Made by a program: the position numbers and the translations under genes. The notes under the pieces were generated by a model. The model was not told the DNA's origin. It did not search any database and was given only the letters and a program-made list of their open reading frames with translations. Of a stretch of DNA of 38,490 nt, positions 20,534 through 28,858 are shown one piece after another. Position 1 is the first letter of the stretch; every line of letters starts with the position of its first letter. Source of the stretch: Saprospiraceae bacterium (GTDB lineage: Bacteria > Bacteroidota > Bacteroidia > Chitinophagales > Saprospiraceae); contig JADKCC010000005.1 of the NCBI GenBank assembly GCA_016714785.1, forward strand, positions 1-38,490. Direction: 5' to 3'.

Positions 20534-20761
20534 ATGCAATACACATACAAAATACATTTACATAAAGAAATCGAAGGCGGGTACACAGTTACTGTTCCGG
20601 CTTTACCTGGTTGTATTACTTATGGCGAAGATGTTGACGAAGCTATGGCAATGGCAAAAGAAGCGGTAGAACTTTATATTGAAGAATTGAAGGAGAGAGG
20701 AGATACCATTCCCGATGACAGTAATACTTTAGAATATTCTTTAAACCTTGAAAGTGTATGA
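20534..20761 (+). CDS. hicB: HicB-family antitoxin
   Basis: Intact 75-codon ORF. Residues 1-50 form the HicB partial RNase H-like fold: YKIHLHKEIEGGYTVTVPAL, then PGCITYGEDVDEAMAMAKEA, the classic 'GGYxVxVPxLPGCxTxGxxxxEAxxxxxEA' pattern. The rest is YIEELKERGDTIPDDSNT and a short tail with no DNA-binding domain, the short HicB type. It neutralises HicA by covering its active site. The stop TGA at 20759-20761 overlaps an ATG at 20758-20760 (ATGA), the original start of hicA, so the two were translationally coupled with the antitoxin first. HicB stays complete and in frame although hicA is interrupted only 33 bases later. Confidence 0.92.
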   Translation: MQYTYKIHLHKEIEGGYTVTVPALPGCITYGEDVDEAMAMAKEAVELYIEELKERGDTIPDDSNTLEYSLNLESV

Positions 20762-20793
20762 ACTTAAGCCCACTGTATCTTATCAAAATTTTA
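20758..20793 (+). pseudogene. hicA: 5' end of the original hicA toxin gene, cut off by ISKra4-family element
   Basis: ATG at 20758 overlaps the hicB stop and encodes MNLSPLYLIKIL, ending at the left edge of the insertion. Joined to the sequence after the right target copy (from 22075) it reads on in frame as EHSGFIFKRGKGSHQLYYNP, a normal HicA. So this is the native toxin start and N-terminal helix. Reading into the IS it stops after about ten more codons. Confidence 0.85.
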
Positions 20794-20813
20794 GGGTGCA
20801 TTTCATTTTTTCG
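20786..20813 (+). repeat. Left target duplication and terminal inverted repeat of the ISKra4-family element
   Basis: AAATTTTA at 20786-20793 is the target copy. The inverted repeat is 20794-20813. Confidence 0.88.
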
Positions 20814-22066
20814 TATATAAATAAAAAAGAAGTATTAACTTTGCGCTAGAACCAATAAAAAATATCATCATGACAAAGGCAGAATACTTAGCAGTATGTA
20901 GCCAACGTTGGGAGGATATACAGAACCTAAGCAACCTTAATAGTTTATACGAGATTGAAAACACTGGATGAGATATGGACAGATTTAGGAGGTAAAATTT
21001 TAGAATCTACCATCGGAAATGTTCCTACCAATCATCGTTTAAAAAAAACTTCAAACCAAATTTGGGAGATAGAAGTTAGTACCACAAGTGACTTAATTAA
21101 TGGATTCACGGTCAGAAGATTTCACACTATTTACAAGAGAAATTATTGCATATAGGTCAAATGGATTGTTACGAAAGGGGGAGCGAAATTGCTCAGATGT
21201 TATTGAATATCAAAACAAATGATACAGCCATCTATCGGATTACGGATAAAATTGGGGAACAAAGTCTAGCGATTTCTGAAAGTGAAAATTTTAGAGATCC
21301 TGTGCAGTTAGAAGAAGGAGAAATTTTATATATAGAGGCAGATGGCAGTATGTTACAGACAAGAGAAGCTGGGTGGAAAGAAGCTAAATTAGGAAGAATA
21401 TTTAAATCAAGTGCTATTTCTAATGAGAGCGAAAACAGAAATAGTATAAATTGTAGCGAATATGTAGCAACATTAGGCAATCATAAAGAGTTTGCGATTA
21501 AAATGTCAGCCATAATAGGTGATGCCTACGAAAAATGGAAAGATAGGCTAGTATTTATAAATGACGGAGCGAGTGGCAGTGGAATTGGATAGATGTGTCA
21601 TATCCGCAAGCTACTCAAATTCTTGATTTTTTATCATGCGATGGAAAACATAGGAAAATATGTAAGTTTCAGTGTTACAAAAAGTAAACGAACGGCATAT
21701 ATCGAAGTAATAGGAAAGACTTTGAAAGAGAATGGTGTAGACGAAGTGGTAAAGATGTTGGAAAAAATACCTAGAAAATCAAAAACAAAAGAAGAAAAAT
21801 ACCAAACGCTCTTAACGTACATCAGCCACAATAGGGGAGAATGGATTACCCTAAATACATAAAAAGGACTATTAATAGGGTCAGGGGGGCAATAGAGTCG
21901 GCGCATCGAACAGTATTACAAAACGAATGAAACAATCAAGACAAAGATGGTCAATAAAAGGATTGAAAAATATTATGAGTCTGAGAGTTTTAAATATGAG
22001 TGGTTATTGGGATAAAATAACAGATCTAGTAAAAAATGCAGCTTAGCGAAATTTTGAAATGCACCC
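20794..22066 (+). mobile_element. ISKra4-family insertion sequence (1273 bp) inside hicA
   Basis: Terminal inverted repeats: the left end (20794-20813) begins GGGTGCATTTCA, and the right end (22066-22047, read inward) is the same, with 17 of the first 20 bases matching and the first 12 identical. It is flanked by an exact 8-bp target duplication, AAATTTTA, at 20786-20793 and 22067-22074. It carries one frameshifted transposase gene on the plus strand, the same direction as hicBA. Taking out the element and one target copy restores the hicA frame, so the boundaries are firm. ISKra4 is assigned from the transposase. The length is at the short end for that family. Confidence 0.88.
20870..22046 (+). 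pseudogene. ISKra4-family transposase, frameshifted
   Basis: The start at 20870 gives MTKAEYLAVCSQRWEDIQNL. After a shift near 20950 it reads TLDEIWTDLGGKILESTIGN, then in another frame HIGQMDCYERGSEIAQML. The core follows: EGEILYIEADGSMLQTREAG, WKEAKLGRIFK (an ISKra4-type D-G-x-x-x-x-R-x-x-W-x-E-x-K-L-G-R block) and EKWKDRLVFINDGA. Shifts near 21575 and 21615 hide W-x-W-N-W-I and QILDFFHAMENIGKYVSF. The end, again shifted, is RGLLIGSGAIESAHRTVLQN, RQRWSIKGLKNIMSLRVLNM and DLVKNAA with stop TAG at 22044-22046, the usual G-S-G-x-I-E-S-A-H ending. At least five frameshifts make it inactive, so the insertion is fixed. Its last codons overlap the chimeric hicA start. Confidence 0.85.
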
Positions 22067-22245
22067 AAATTTTAGAACACAGCGGATTTATCTTTAAGCG
22101 GGGCAAAGGTTCACATCAACTTTATTACAACCCAATCACAAATAAAACAGTAATAGTACCTTTCCACGGTGGCAAAGATATGAAAAAAGGCACTTTCCTT
22201 GCTATACTTAAACAGGCTGGAATTGATAAAAATGGGTTGGATTAA
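22036..22245 (+). CDS. hicA: Chimeric HicA toxin with an IS-derived N-terminus
   Basis: A 69-codon ORF starts at ATG 22036 inside the end of the dead transposase. Its first ten codons (MQLSEILKCT) come from the IS right end, QIL from the target copy; from EHSGF onward it is native HicA. The core has FKRGKGSHQLYYNPITNKTV, the G-S-H histidine that is catalytic in HicA mRNA interferases, and IVPFHGGKDMKKGTFLAIL, then KQAGID, the P-x-H-x-x-K-E/D-x-x-x-G-T-x-x-x-I-L-x-Q-A-G-I motif. The ORF has the length of a complete HicA because the IS residues replace the lost ones in frame (13 for 12). HicA binds and cuts mRNA; HicB blocks it. Whether this ORF is translated depends on a promoter or readthrough from the element. 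Alternatively it is only an accidental open frame. Confidence 0.75.
   Translation: MQLSEILKCTQILEHSGFIFKRGKGSHQLYYNPITNKTVIVPFHGGKDMKKGTFLAILKQAGIDKNGLD
22047..22074 (-). repeat. Right terminal inverted repeat and target duplication of the ISKra4-family element
   Basis: The inverted repeat is 22066-22047. AAATTTTA at 22067-22074 is identical to the left target copy. The repeat is also translated as part of the chimeric hicA start. Confidence 0.88.
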
Positions 22246-22325
22246 AATGATCACATACACCCACATAGAGTATGAAACGTGTTTGGATATTGAAATATTA
22301 GAAAGACATATGAGTCTAGAAGGTT

Positions 22326-22493
22326 ATGTATTTAGTTATTAATGGATGTAGTAGTAAAGGCACAAGTTACAAACTTGCGCCAGCAAGGGAAGCAAACCCA
22401 GATGGTCCTAATATGTCAAAACAAAAGCTTTTAGATTATGTTAAAGAAATTGAAGATGAATTAGGAAAATATTTTTTACCTCCAACAAGATAA
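22326..22493 (+). CDS. Small orphan protein, possibly the C-terminus of a lost toxin
   Basis: A 55-codon ORF, MYLVINGCSSKGTSYKLAPA then REANPDGPNMSKQKLLDYVK and EIEDELGKYF, with stop at 22491-22493. I do not recognise it. The composition (charged C-terminal helix, S-K-G-T-x-Y-K-L segment) resembles the tail of a larger domain more than a free peptide, and the next gene begins 33 bases later like an immunity gene behind a toxin end. No secretion or pre-toxin domain is visible upstream; hicA ends at 22245 and only a 31-codon frame (22247-22342) lies between. Its function is unknown. Confidence 0.35.
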   Translation: MYLVINGCSSKGTSYKLAPAREANPDGPNMSKQKLLDYVKEIEDELGKYFLPPTR

Positions 22494-22526
22494 TAGATAC
22501 AATACCATCAATTAAAATTGTAAAAT

Positions 22527-22913
22527 ATGAACAATTATTTCTTTATTGATCCTTGTGTAATTAATCGTGTTTATACAGATGAAACTTTTAAAGATCTTGA
22601 CCCGAATATTTGGTCAGAATATGTTATTGATTTAGATAGTTGGCCCTTGGATAATTTTACTCAGGGTGTTAGAGTTTATTTTGTTGATGAAATTTTATAT
22701 TCAATTTTATCTAGATACCAGATTACTGGTATCAAATTTAAAAAAATTAACTTAATAACTAGTTCAGGCAATTTTGAAGTATATCCTAATGATGTTGTGC
22801 TACCTTCCTTTCGGGAAATGGTAGTAACTGGCATTGCTAAAAAAGATGATTTTGGTATTTATTCACTACCAAATAATTATCCTTTTTTAGTTGTATCATA
22901 TAAAAGTTCTTAA
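22527..22913 (+). CDS. Uncharacterised 128-aa protein, immunity-protein-like
   Basis: Clean ORF of 128 codons starting MNNYFFIDPCVINRVYTDET. It has no signal peptide or membrane segment and is rich in aromatic and acidic residues, with alternating beta-strand-like stretches (GVRVYFVDEILYSILSRYQI, KKINLITSSGNFEVYPND) and an end YPFLVVSYKSS. This composition and the 33-base gap to a small charged ORF upstream are what one sees for immunity proteins of polymorphic toxins, but no family motif is recognised. It is intact while genes on both sides are broken. It could equally be a phage- or island-derived orphan. Confidence 0.55.
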   Translation: MNNYFFIDPCVINRVYTDETFKDLDPNIWSEYVIDLDSWPLDNFTQGVRVYFVDEILYSILSRYQITGIKFKKINLITSSGNFEVYPNDVVLPSFREMVVTGIAKKDDFGIYSLPNNYPFLVVSYKSS

Positions 22914-23075
22914 AATTCTTTTGAATAAAAATTGTAACAACATACAAGGCCAGCAAATCCTCGATAACATAGATTTAGAAAGTTACTCAAAGTATATATA
23001 TAAAAATTCAGAATGGTGATGATTTTCCCTATTTACATGAATCTATGTTTTTATAAAATAAATAACTTTAAATAA

Positions 23076-24470
23076 ATGCAAATCCACCAAACTCTTTTAT
23101 TAATATTAATCACCCTCTCCCTCCATTCCCAATCCATCACCTTTGGGCCTACCACCACATTGTTCAATCTGGATGGAGCACACTGGTCATTGTCACAGCC
23201 CATGATACCCGCAGCGAGCAGCGATGGTAAGCATGTGGATTTTTATGGACTGACAGGGAGCACGTACAAAAAGCACACCTATACTGCGGGTAGCTATCCC
23301 GCTACATCGTTTTTGCTTTTTGGTGATTTCAATTATATCACCGATGTCCACGATTTTGATGGTGATGGCAAGGATGATGTCCTTACCGGATGCTGATATA
23401 TTTAGAGCAAAGGCAATAATGTCTATGAGCGCGTGCCTTTGGGCAATATCAGCTACGAAGTAGAAGGTAGTCTCGACTATGATGGGGATGGCCGAAAAGA
23501 TGTGCTCGTTACAGAAGATGATTTTAGCTCAGGCATGACTTCTTTATACGTACTCAGAAATAAAGGCAACTTCACCTTCGAAAAGATCACAGTGGAGCAA
23601 AACAAACGCAATATATTCACCGTAATCACCGTCGATATCAATGGAGACAAACGAGACGATATCATCACGGTCACGAGTAGTGATTTTACACCTTTTGCCA
23701 TCTTTGTATCCAATGCAGACGGTACCTTCACCACCAGAGAGATCAAAGGCAATGATAAATACTTCCTCCAGCACACGCTCAGTCTTACAGACATGGACAA
23801 GGACGGAGACTTAGATCTCGCAATGATGGATTACGAAAAAGGACTTTGGTTTTTCGAGAATCAAAACAACTTTACCACCACAGTACGGCGCAAAGGTACC
23901 AGTTTTGATACCGTCACCAATGGACTAATGGTCCACTGCGATGATCTAAATGGCGACGGATGGCCGGAGCTGATCGTGGGCACACTGACAGCCACCACAC
24001 TCTCTATCCAAGTAAGCAAAGGGACTGGACCATTTGAGTTTGATGCATTACAAAACGTTGGTACACTACTTGGTGGCACCGGTGATGGTTTTGCTCCACA
24101 AGGTCGTGCCATCACACGTCTGTTACATACTATTGATATTAATGCAGATGGCAAAAAGGACATCGTCATGACTTCTACTTTTGACAAGAAACATGTAGCC
24201 TGGATCAATAACTCGATGATCAGTAGCAGCAATGACTTGGATCTGTCAGAAGCATCAGTCCATCCAAATCCGGCCACCGACATGATTCATATTACATCAG
24301 ACTTAGGTGTTACATACCATATCATCAATACGTCAGGTCAAACCGTAAAACAAAGTGACTTACAAAATGGCTGTACAGTTGACATCAGTCATTTGTCATC
24401 AGGCACCTACATCGTAGATATTTTAGATCATAATAATAAACACATCATTCAAAAATTGATAAAACATTAA
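23076..24470 (+). pseudogene. FG-GAP/VCBS repeat secreted protein with type A T9SS signal, two nonsense codons
   Basis: From MQIHQTLLLILITLSLHSQS (signal peptide) the protein has FG-GAP/VCBS-type repeats built on D-x-D-x-D-G calcium loops: DFDGDGKDDVL, DYDGDGRKDVLV, DINGDKRDDIITV, DMDKDGDLDLAM, DLNGDGWPELIVG and DINADGKKDIVM. These should form a beta-propeller. The end, LSEASVHPNPATDMIHITSD followed by TYIVDILDHNNKHIIQKLIK, is a type A Por-secretion sorting domain with its H-P-N-P start. A total of 465 codons are in one frame, except for TGA at 23394-23396 and TAG at 23403-23405. Both stops lie in the same frame as the rest. Two nearby compensating indels could explain them as well as point mutations. 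Intact, it would be an exported surface or extracellular protein. Confidence 0.8.
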
Positions 24471-24551
24471 AGATAGCATGTCATTCTGATCTTTAACAAA
24501 GAAATTATCCAAAGAAAAATCATGATATTTTAGAAATCCGATGCATAATCG

Positions 24552-24559
24552 TACCTTTG
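24552..24559 (+). promoter_or_regulatory. -7 promoter element of aspS
   Basis: TACCTTTG fits the Bacteroidota TAnnTTTG element, 32 bases before the aspS start. The -33 region has TTTTAG, a weak match. Confidence 0.5.
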
Positions 24560-24591
24560 CAGCCTATTTTTAAAATAAAACATGTAGGTTT

Positions 24592-26361
24592 ATGTACAGA
24601 AGTCATGATTGCGGTGCGTTAAGAATATCAAATGTAGGTGAAAAAGTCACTATCTCGGGTTGGGTGCAAAAAGGTCGTGATTTAGGTGGCCTTACCTTTG
24701 TAGATATCAGAGATAGATATGGCGTTACACAGTTGGTATTTAATATGGATGAAAATGCAGAACTGTGTACCAGAGCAAGAAAGCTAGGTAGAGAGTATGT
24801 AGTGCAAGCTACTGGAATCGTACGTGAGCGTTCTAGCAAAAATGCCAATAGAGCGACAGGCGATATCGAGTTAGAAGTGACAGAATTTAATGTACTCAAT
24901 GAGTCGAAAACACCACCATTTACGATAGAAGATGATACGGATGGAGGAGATGACCTTCGTATGAAGTATCGGTACCTTGATATCAGACGTACGCCTGTTC
25001 AAAATAATATTATTTTCAGATCAAAATTGGCAATAGAAACAAGAAAATACTTGGATTCACAAGGATTTATAGAAGTAGAGACACCATTTTTGATCAAAAG
25101 TACACCAGAAGGAGCTAGAGATTTTGTGGTACCAAGCCGACTGAATCAAGGACAGTTTTATGCTCTACCACAGTCACCACAGACCTTCAAACAAATTTTG
25201 ATGGTGGCTGGTATAGATAAATATTTCCAGATAGTTAAGTGTTTCAGAGATGAAGACTTACGAGCTGACCGACAGCCAGAGTTTACGCAGATAGACTGCG
25301 AGATGTCTTTTGTACATATAGAAGATATCCTCAATACTTTCGAAGGATTGGCTAGACATTTGTTTTTGCAGACTTTACATATTGATTTGGGCGATTTCCC
25401 GCGCATGTCTTATGATGATGCGATGCGATTATATGGCTCAGACAAGCCAGATCTTAGATTCGACATGCAGTTTGTAGAGATGAATGATTTTGCGAAAGGC
25501 AAAGGCTTCTCTGTGTTCGATGACGCCGAATTGGTAGTAGGTATCTGTGCTAAGGGCATCGCCGAGACCTACAGCAATAAAGATATGAAAGACCTTACAG
25601 AGTGGCTCCAAAGACCACAAATAGGTGCCAAAGGTTTGGTATATGTCAAGTATCAAGAAGATGGAAGCATCAAATCTACCGTAGGTAAGTTTTATTCGGA
25701 TGAAGAGTTGCATCAATGGGCAGCAAAATTTGGTGCTGAAAAAGGAGATGTCATTTTCGTTTTGAGCGGAGAAGCTGAAAAAACAAGAAAACAACTCAAT
25801 GAGTTAAGACTGGAGTTGGGCAAAAAATTAGGACTTATCAAGGCTGGAGACTTCAAGCCATTGTGGGTGCTAGACTTTCCATTGTTGGAATGGGACGAAG
25901 AAGCTGGCAGATTCCACGCCATGCATCATCCATTTACATCACCTAAAAAAGAAGACATAGCACGTATGCTAGATGGTGACCACGAAACCATGAAAAGTCT
26001 CAAGGCTGATGCCTATGATTTGGTCATCAATGGCGCGGAAATAGGTGGAGGATCTATAAGAATCCACGATAGGGCATTACAGTCCAAAAACTTTGATCTC
26101 CTTGGTTTTTCTAAGGAAGAAGCGGAAGCACAATTTGGATTTTTACTAGGTGCTTTTGAATATGGCGCGCCGCCACATGGTGGATTGGCATTTGGTTTTG
26201 ACAGACTTTGTGCAGTGATGAATGGTCAGTCGTCCATCAGAGACTTCATCGCCTTCCCTAAAAATAATCAAGGAAGAGATATGATGATAGATGCACCATC
26301 AGCTATCCATGATACCCAGTTAAAAGAACTTTGTCTGGAAGTAAAAGTGGAAAAAATGTAA
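24592..26361 (+). CDS. aspS: Aspartyl-tRNA synthetase
   Basis: Intact 589-codon gene, the normal length for bacterial AspRS. Residues 1-105 are the OB-fold anticodon-binding domain (VTISGWVQKGRDLGGLTFVD). The class II catalytic core follows: motif 1 region near 135-170 (FIEVETPFLIKSTPEGARDF), the amino-acid-binding LPQSPQTFKQ near 198, motif 2 at about 218-230 (FRDEDLRADRQPEFTQID), the bacterial GAD insertion at about 290-410, and motif 3 near 529-538 (GGLAFGFDRL). It charges tRNA-Asp with aspartate. The gene stands alone, with a TAnnTTTG promoter and no partners. It is the one clearly essential gene here that is free of lesions, a useful control for sequence quality. Confidence 0.97.
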   Translation: MYRSHDCGALRISNVGEKVTISGWVQKGRDLGGLTFVDIRDRYGVTQLVFNMDENAELCTRARKLGREYVVQATGIVRERSSKNANRATGDIELEVTEFNVLNESKTPPFTIEDDTDGGDDLRMKYRYLDIRRTPVQNNIIFRSKLAIETRKYLDSQGFIEVETPFLIKSTPEGARDFVVPSRLNQGQFYALPQSPQTFKQILMVAGIDKYFQIVKCFRDEDLRADRQPEFTQIDCEMSFVHIEDILNTFEGLARHLFLQTLHIDLGDFPRMSYDDAMRLYGSDKPDLRFDMQFVEMNDFAKGKGFSVFDDAELVVGICAKGIAETYSNKDMKDLTEWLQRPQIGAKGLVYVKYQEDGSIKSTVGKFYSDEELHQWAAKFGAEKGDVIFVLSGEAEKTRKQLNELRLELGKKLGLIKAGDFKPLWVLDFPLLEWDEEAGRFHAMHHPFTSPKKEDIARMLDGDHETMKSLKADAYDLVINGAEIGGGSIRIHDRALQSKNFDLLGFSKEEAEAQFGFLLGAFEYGAPPHGGLAFGFDRLCAVMNGQSSIRDFIAFPKNNQGRDMMIDAPSAIHDTQLKELCLEVKVEKM

Positions 26362-26706
26362 TAATAAAGTCAAATGATGACTATACTACGTGGTATCATT
26401 TAACTATCACTACTTTATTTGTGATTCAGGATTAAGGCATATCATATATGAAATTATATTTTGTGCCCTTACATAGTCTTGCATTATATTACCTTTTGTA
26501 GAAATTCAAAACCTAAATTCACAATCATAAATCTATGTTAACACTGCCATATTAAGCGTGTTAGTTGGTATTTATTTTGTTATTTTGCATAGATTTTTAC
26601 ATTTATTGCTTCTTTTAAGATAAAGATAAAGTGACATATTAAATTTTAATCGTCATCAATAAATTAGATTCTATTAAATTATTTCATTAACAAAATTCAT
26701 AAAAAT
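26362..26706. other. Intergenic region after aspS
   Basis: A weak inverted repeat (AAATGAT near 26374-26380 with ATCATTT at about 26396-26402) may be a terminator for aspS. Otherwise it is A+T-rich with no gene, RNA or clear promoter; it presumably holds the promoter of the lipoprotein gene. Confidence 0.35.
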
Positions 26707-27636
26707 ATGAAACCATTTGCTTTTTTTAAATTTTTATTTGTTGTTGTAGCCACAACAATGTTTTTGTCTTCATGTGGAGAAGATATCATTGAAACTCCAG
26801 TACCTCCAAATATCAAATTTAATGAGGTGTTAGGGTATATTTCTTCTGATAGCGATGTAACGTTGGGAGGATCGTTTTCTGTTTCTATATCTGGTGTTAA
26901 AGGAACAAGTCCTATGAAGACAATAACGGTAGATGAAGATGGTACAAATATTGATCTCTCTTCAAATAGAATTACATTTGTCAGTGGTGTTGGTGGTGCA
27001 AATCCTGCCTTATTATTACTTGAAAACAAAAATAGTTTTGATTATGTAGTTACCATCAAAGCTCACACAATATTTGGAATAAAAACATATAACTTTAAAG
27101 TAGCTGACGAAGCTGGAAATATATCAACATTATCATTAAAAATAAACGTTATAGGAGCGTCTGTAAATATGCTTGAAGGTATATTGTTGAATCAATCAGG
27201 TCCTACTGGACAAGGTGGTTTGGACTTAGATACTGGTGCTGGTACAGGATCTGCAGATACTAAGGCTGATATCAGAGATGAAGGAGTGGTAAATGTGATA
27301 GATGATGGTACATGGAAACAACAAATTTCTGGAGTAAATGGCTCAGTAATAAAATATATTAAAAAAGGACAAAATGGTATTGCAGAGACTTTTGCATTTT
27401 CCAACATTAAGTATAAGGAAGAAATTTCACCATTGTGGGCCAATGGTATAGCTTTCAATCAAAAAAGTACTGATGAGCAAAAAGAGCTATCTGCTAAAGT
27501 AGAAAAGGGCGATATTTTTATCGTTAAGAATGGTGAGAAATATTACCTCATAACTGTAAAAGATATCAAAATCACACCAGAAACGACTGGGGATGATAGG
27601 AATAAAGACTCTTACACCTTTGATGTAAAATTCTAA
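26707..27636 (+). CDS. Uncharacterised lipoprotein
   Basis: Intact 309-codon ORF. Residues 1-23 form a lipoprotein signal peptide with lipobox LSSC, lipid-bearing C23 followed by GEDIIETP. There is no positively charged residue at the +2 to +5 positions and several acidic ones, which in Bacteroidota can favour surface export (inference). The rest looks beta-rich: repeated short strands and a low-complexity G/D/T stretch (GPTGQGGLDLDTGAGTGSAD) near residue 165-185. I recognise no enzyme motif. A strong terminator follows at once, and it is probably a single-gene unit. Its codons show no lesions, so it is likely under selection, but the function is unknown. Confidence 0.85.
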   Translation: MKPFAFFKFLFVVVATTMFLSSCGEDIIETPVPPNIKFNEVLGYISSDSDVTLGGSFSVSISGVKGTSPMKTITVDEDGTNIDLSSNRITFVSGVGGANPALLLLENKNSFDYVVTIKAHTIFGIKTYNFKVADEAGNISTLSLKINVIGASVNMLEGILLNQSGPTGQGGLDLDTGAGTGSADTKADIRDEGVVNVIDDGTWKQQISGVNGSVIKYIKKGQNGIAETFAFSNIKYKEEISPLWANGIAFNQKSTDEQKELSAKVEKGDIFIVKNGEKYYLITVKDIKITPETTGDDRNKDSYTFDVKF

Positions 27637-27662
27637 ATGTATATCATTGAATACTAAAAAAG

Positions 27663-27698
27663 AAGCCTGCCAATTTTTAAAGTTAGCAGGCTTTTTTA
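27663..27698 (+). terminator. Rho-independent terminator of the lipoprotein gene
   Basis: Stem AAGCCTGC (27663-27670) pairs exactly with GCAGGCTT (27686-27693) around a 15-base loop; a T run follows on the plus strand and an A run precedes, so it could serve the convergent minus-strand gene too. Confidence 0.85.
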
Positions 27699-27759
27699 TA
27701 TTTAAAAGTAAATCCTAATGATCATAATAGATATCAGGATTTACAAACAACAAAAAACA

Positions 27760-28785
27760 CTATACTTCTACGCCTTTCATCATTTTGTTCCAATACAAGT
27801 ATGGCAAACCATACTTCTTAAGCATCCATAGTCTCCAATCTTCTTTAGTACTATCAAAAACCAGCATTTGTTTGATTCACATGTTGCAATGTGTTGATAT
27901 TTACATCAAGCCAACCAGCAGCATTGACCAATTCAGATTCTCTAATGAATTTTGGAGCAGCTTGAGGTGGAGCAAGGTGTAACATATCATAATTCATTGT
28001 GATTTCATCAGGTGCTCCAGAAATATCTGGTGTACCATCGTCATTCACCACACACATAGGTTTTCTTGGGTCCGATATGTTTAAAGGTTACTCATTGTTT
28101 GCACCATCTATTTTGATAGGAGCGTAAAATGGTTTAAATCAATATTGTAGCGTTGCACTACTTTCATCAGGCTATCTGCAATAGGTTTAACACCAAAAAT
28201 AACACTACCTGGAGTTGCAAATGTCACCTTCGTACGATCACTCATATTGTGCATTCGGAAATAATCTGCGGCAAGATAAGCAATCTTCTGAGGGGCTCCA
28301 CCACATTTGATGGGTGTGGTTGGTTGGGTAAAAACAGCATGACCACCTTTGAAATTACGAATTACATCCCAAGTATGTTCTGGATTGGTATAATTACTAC
28401 AAACATTACCATGACCCAAAGCCTCAGTCAAACCTTCTATTAATGAAGTATCCATCACGAGGCCAGGAGAAACGACTAGAAAGTCATAAGCAATATCACC
28501 ATTTTGAGCAGTGGTAATCATGTTTTGTGAAGGTTTGAACCCAGTAGCATAATCTTTAAGCCAATTAACACCTTTTGGCATTACTTCAGACATTGGTTTG
28601 GCTGTTTTTTGCATATTGCGGCTCCTGCTCCTACCAAAGTCCATGCAGGTTGATAATAATGTGTATCAGCAGGCTCTAACAAAGGGATATCCACTTTGGC
28701 TTTAATACTTTAAAAGCCTAGAAGCGACCATAATGCCACCAGTACCTCCGCCGATAATGACGATTTTTGTTTTTTTGTTGTCCAT
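27760..28785 (-). pseudogene. Sulfide:quinone oxidoreductase-like FAD protein with internal deletion
   Basis: The start at 28785 gives KIVIIGGGTGGIMVASRLLK, the N-terminal FAD-binding GxGxxG fold. Shifted frames show THYYQPAWTLVGAGA, the Y-x-P-x-x-x-x-V-x-x-G region typical of SQR. The long clean frame reads KPMSEVMPKGVNWLKDYATG, YDFLVVSPGLVMD, HAVFTQPTTPIKCGGAPQKI and FGVKPIADSLMKVVQRYNI; the Cys in K-C-G-G-A-P-Q-K is the conserved SQR cysteine region. Then come DMLHLAPPQAAP and LDVNINTLQHV. The expected YPNVFGxGD FAD-closing motif and quinone-binding part are missing: the sequence jumps to KEDWRLWMLKKYGLPYLYWN and stops at 27760. About 80 residues are lost. Family role: oxidise sulfide to sulfur and reduce quinone at the membrane. 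A Crp/Fnr-like site and promoter precede it. Confidence 0.75.
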
Positions 28786-28813
28786 TTGCTAAATGATTTT
28801 AATGATTTGTCCG

Positions 28814-28821
28814 CAAACATA
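28814..28821 (-). promoter_or_regulatory. -7 promoter element of the sulfide:quinone oxidoreductase-like gene
   Basis: Minus-strand TATGTTTG fits TAnnTTTG, 28 bases before the start codon. The -33 region lacks a good TTTG, as expected at an activator-dependent promoter. Confidence 0.5.
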
Positions 28822-28842
28822 TCAAGAATTTTAAAAACAGTT

Positions 28843-28858
28843 TGTAACATAAGTTACA
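28843..28858. promoter_or_regulatory. Perfect palindrome resembling a Crp/Fnr-family operator
   Basis: TGTAAC-ATAA-GTTACA is an exact inverted repeat of six bases around a 4-base spacer. With transcription starting just after the TATGTTTG element at 28814-28821, its centre lies near -41, where class II Crp/Fnr activators bind. A further TGTAAC half-site lies at about 28871. The regulator itself is not in the window. Confidence 0.5.

Noticed and set aside
22247..22342. 31-codon ORF just after hicA as a gene
   Set aside because: Too short and unlike any known protein; could be part of the lost toxin but unsupported.
24603..25922. Several minus-strand ORFs of 69-118 codons under aspS
   Set aside because: Antisense shadows of a strongly coding intact gene.
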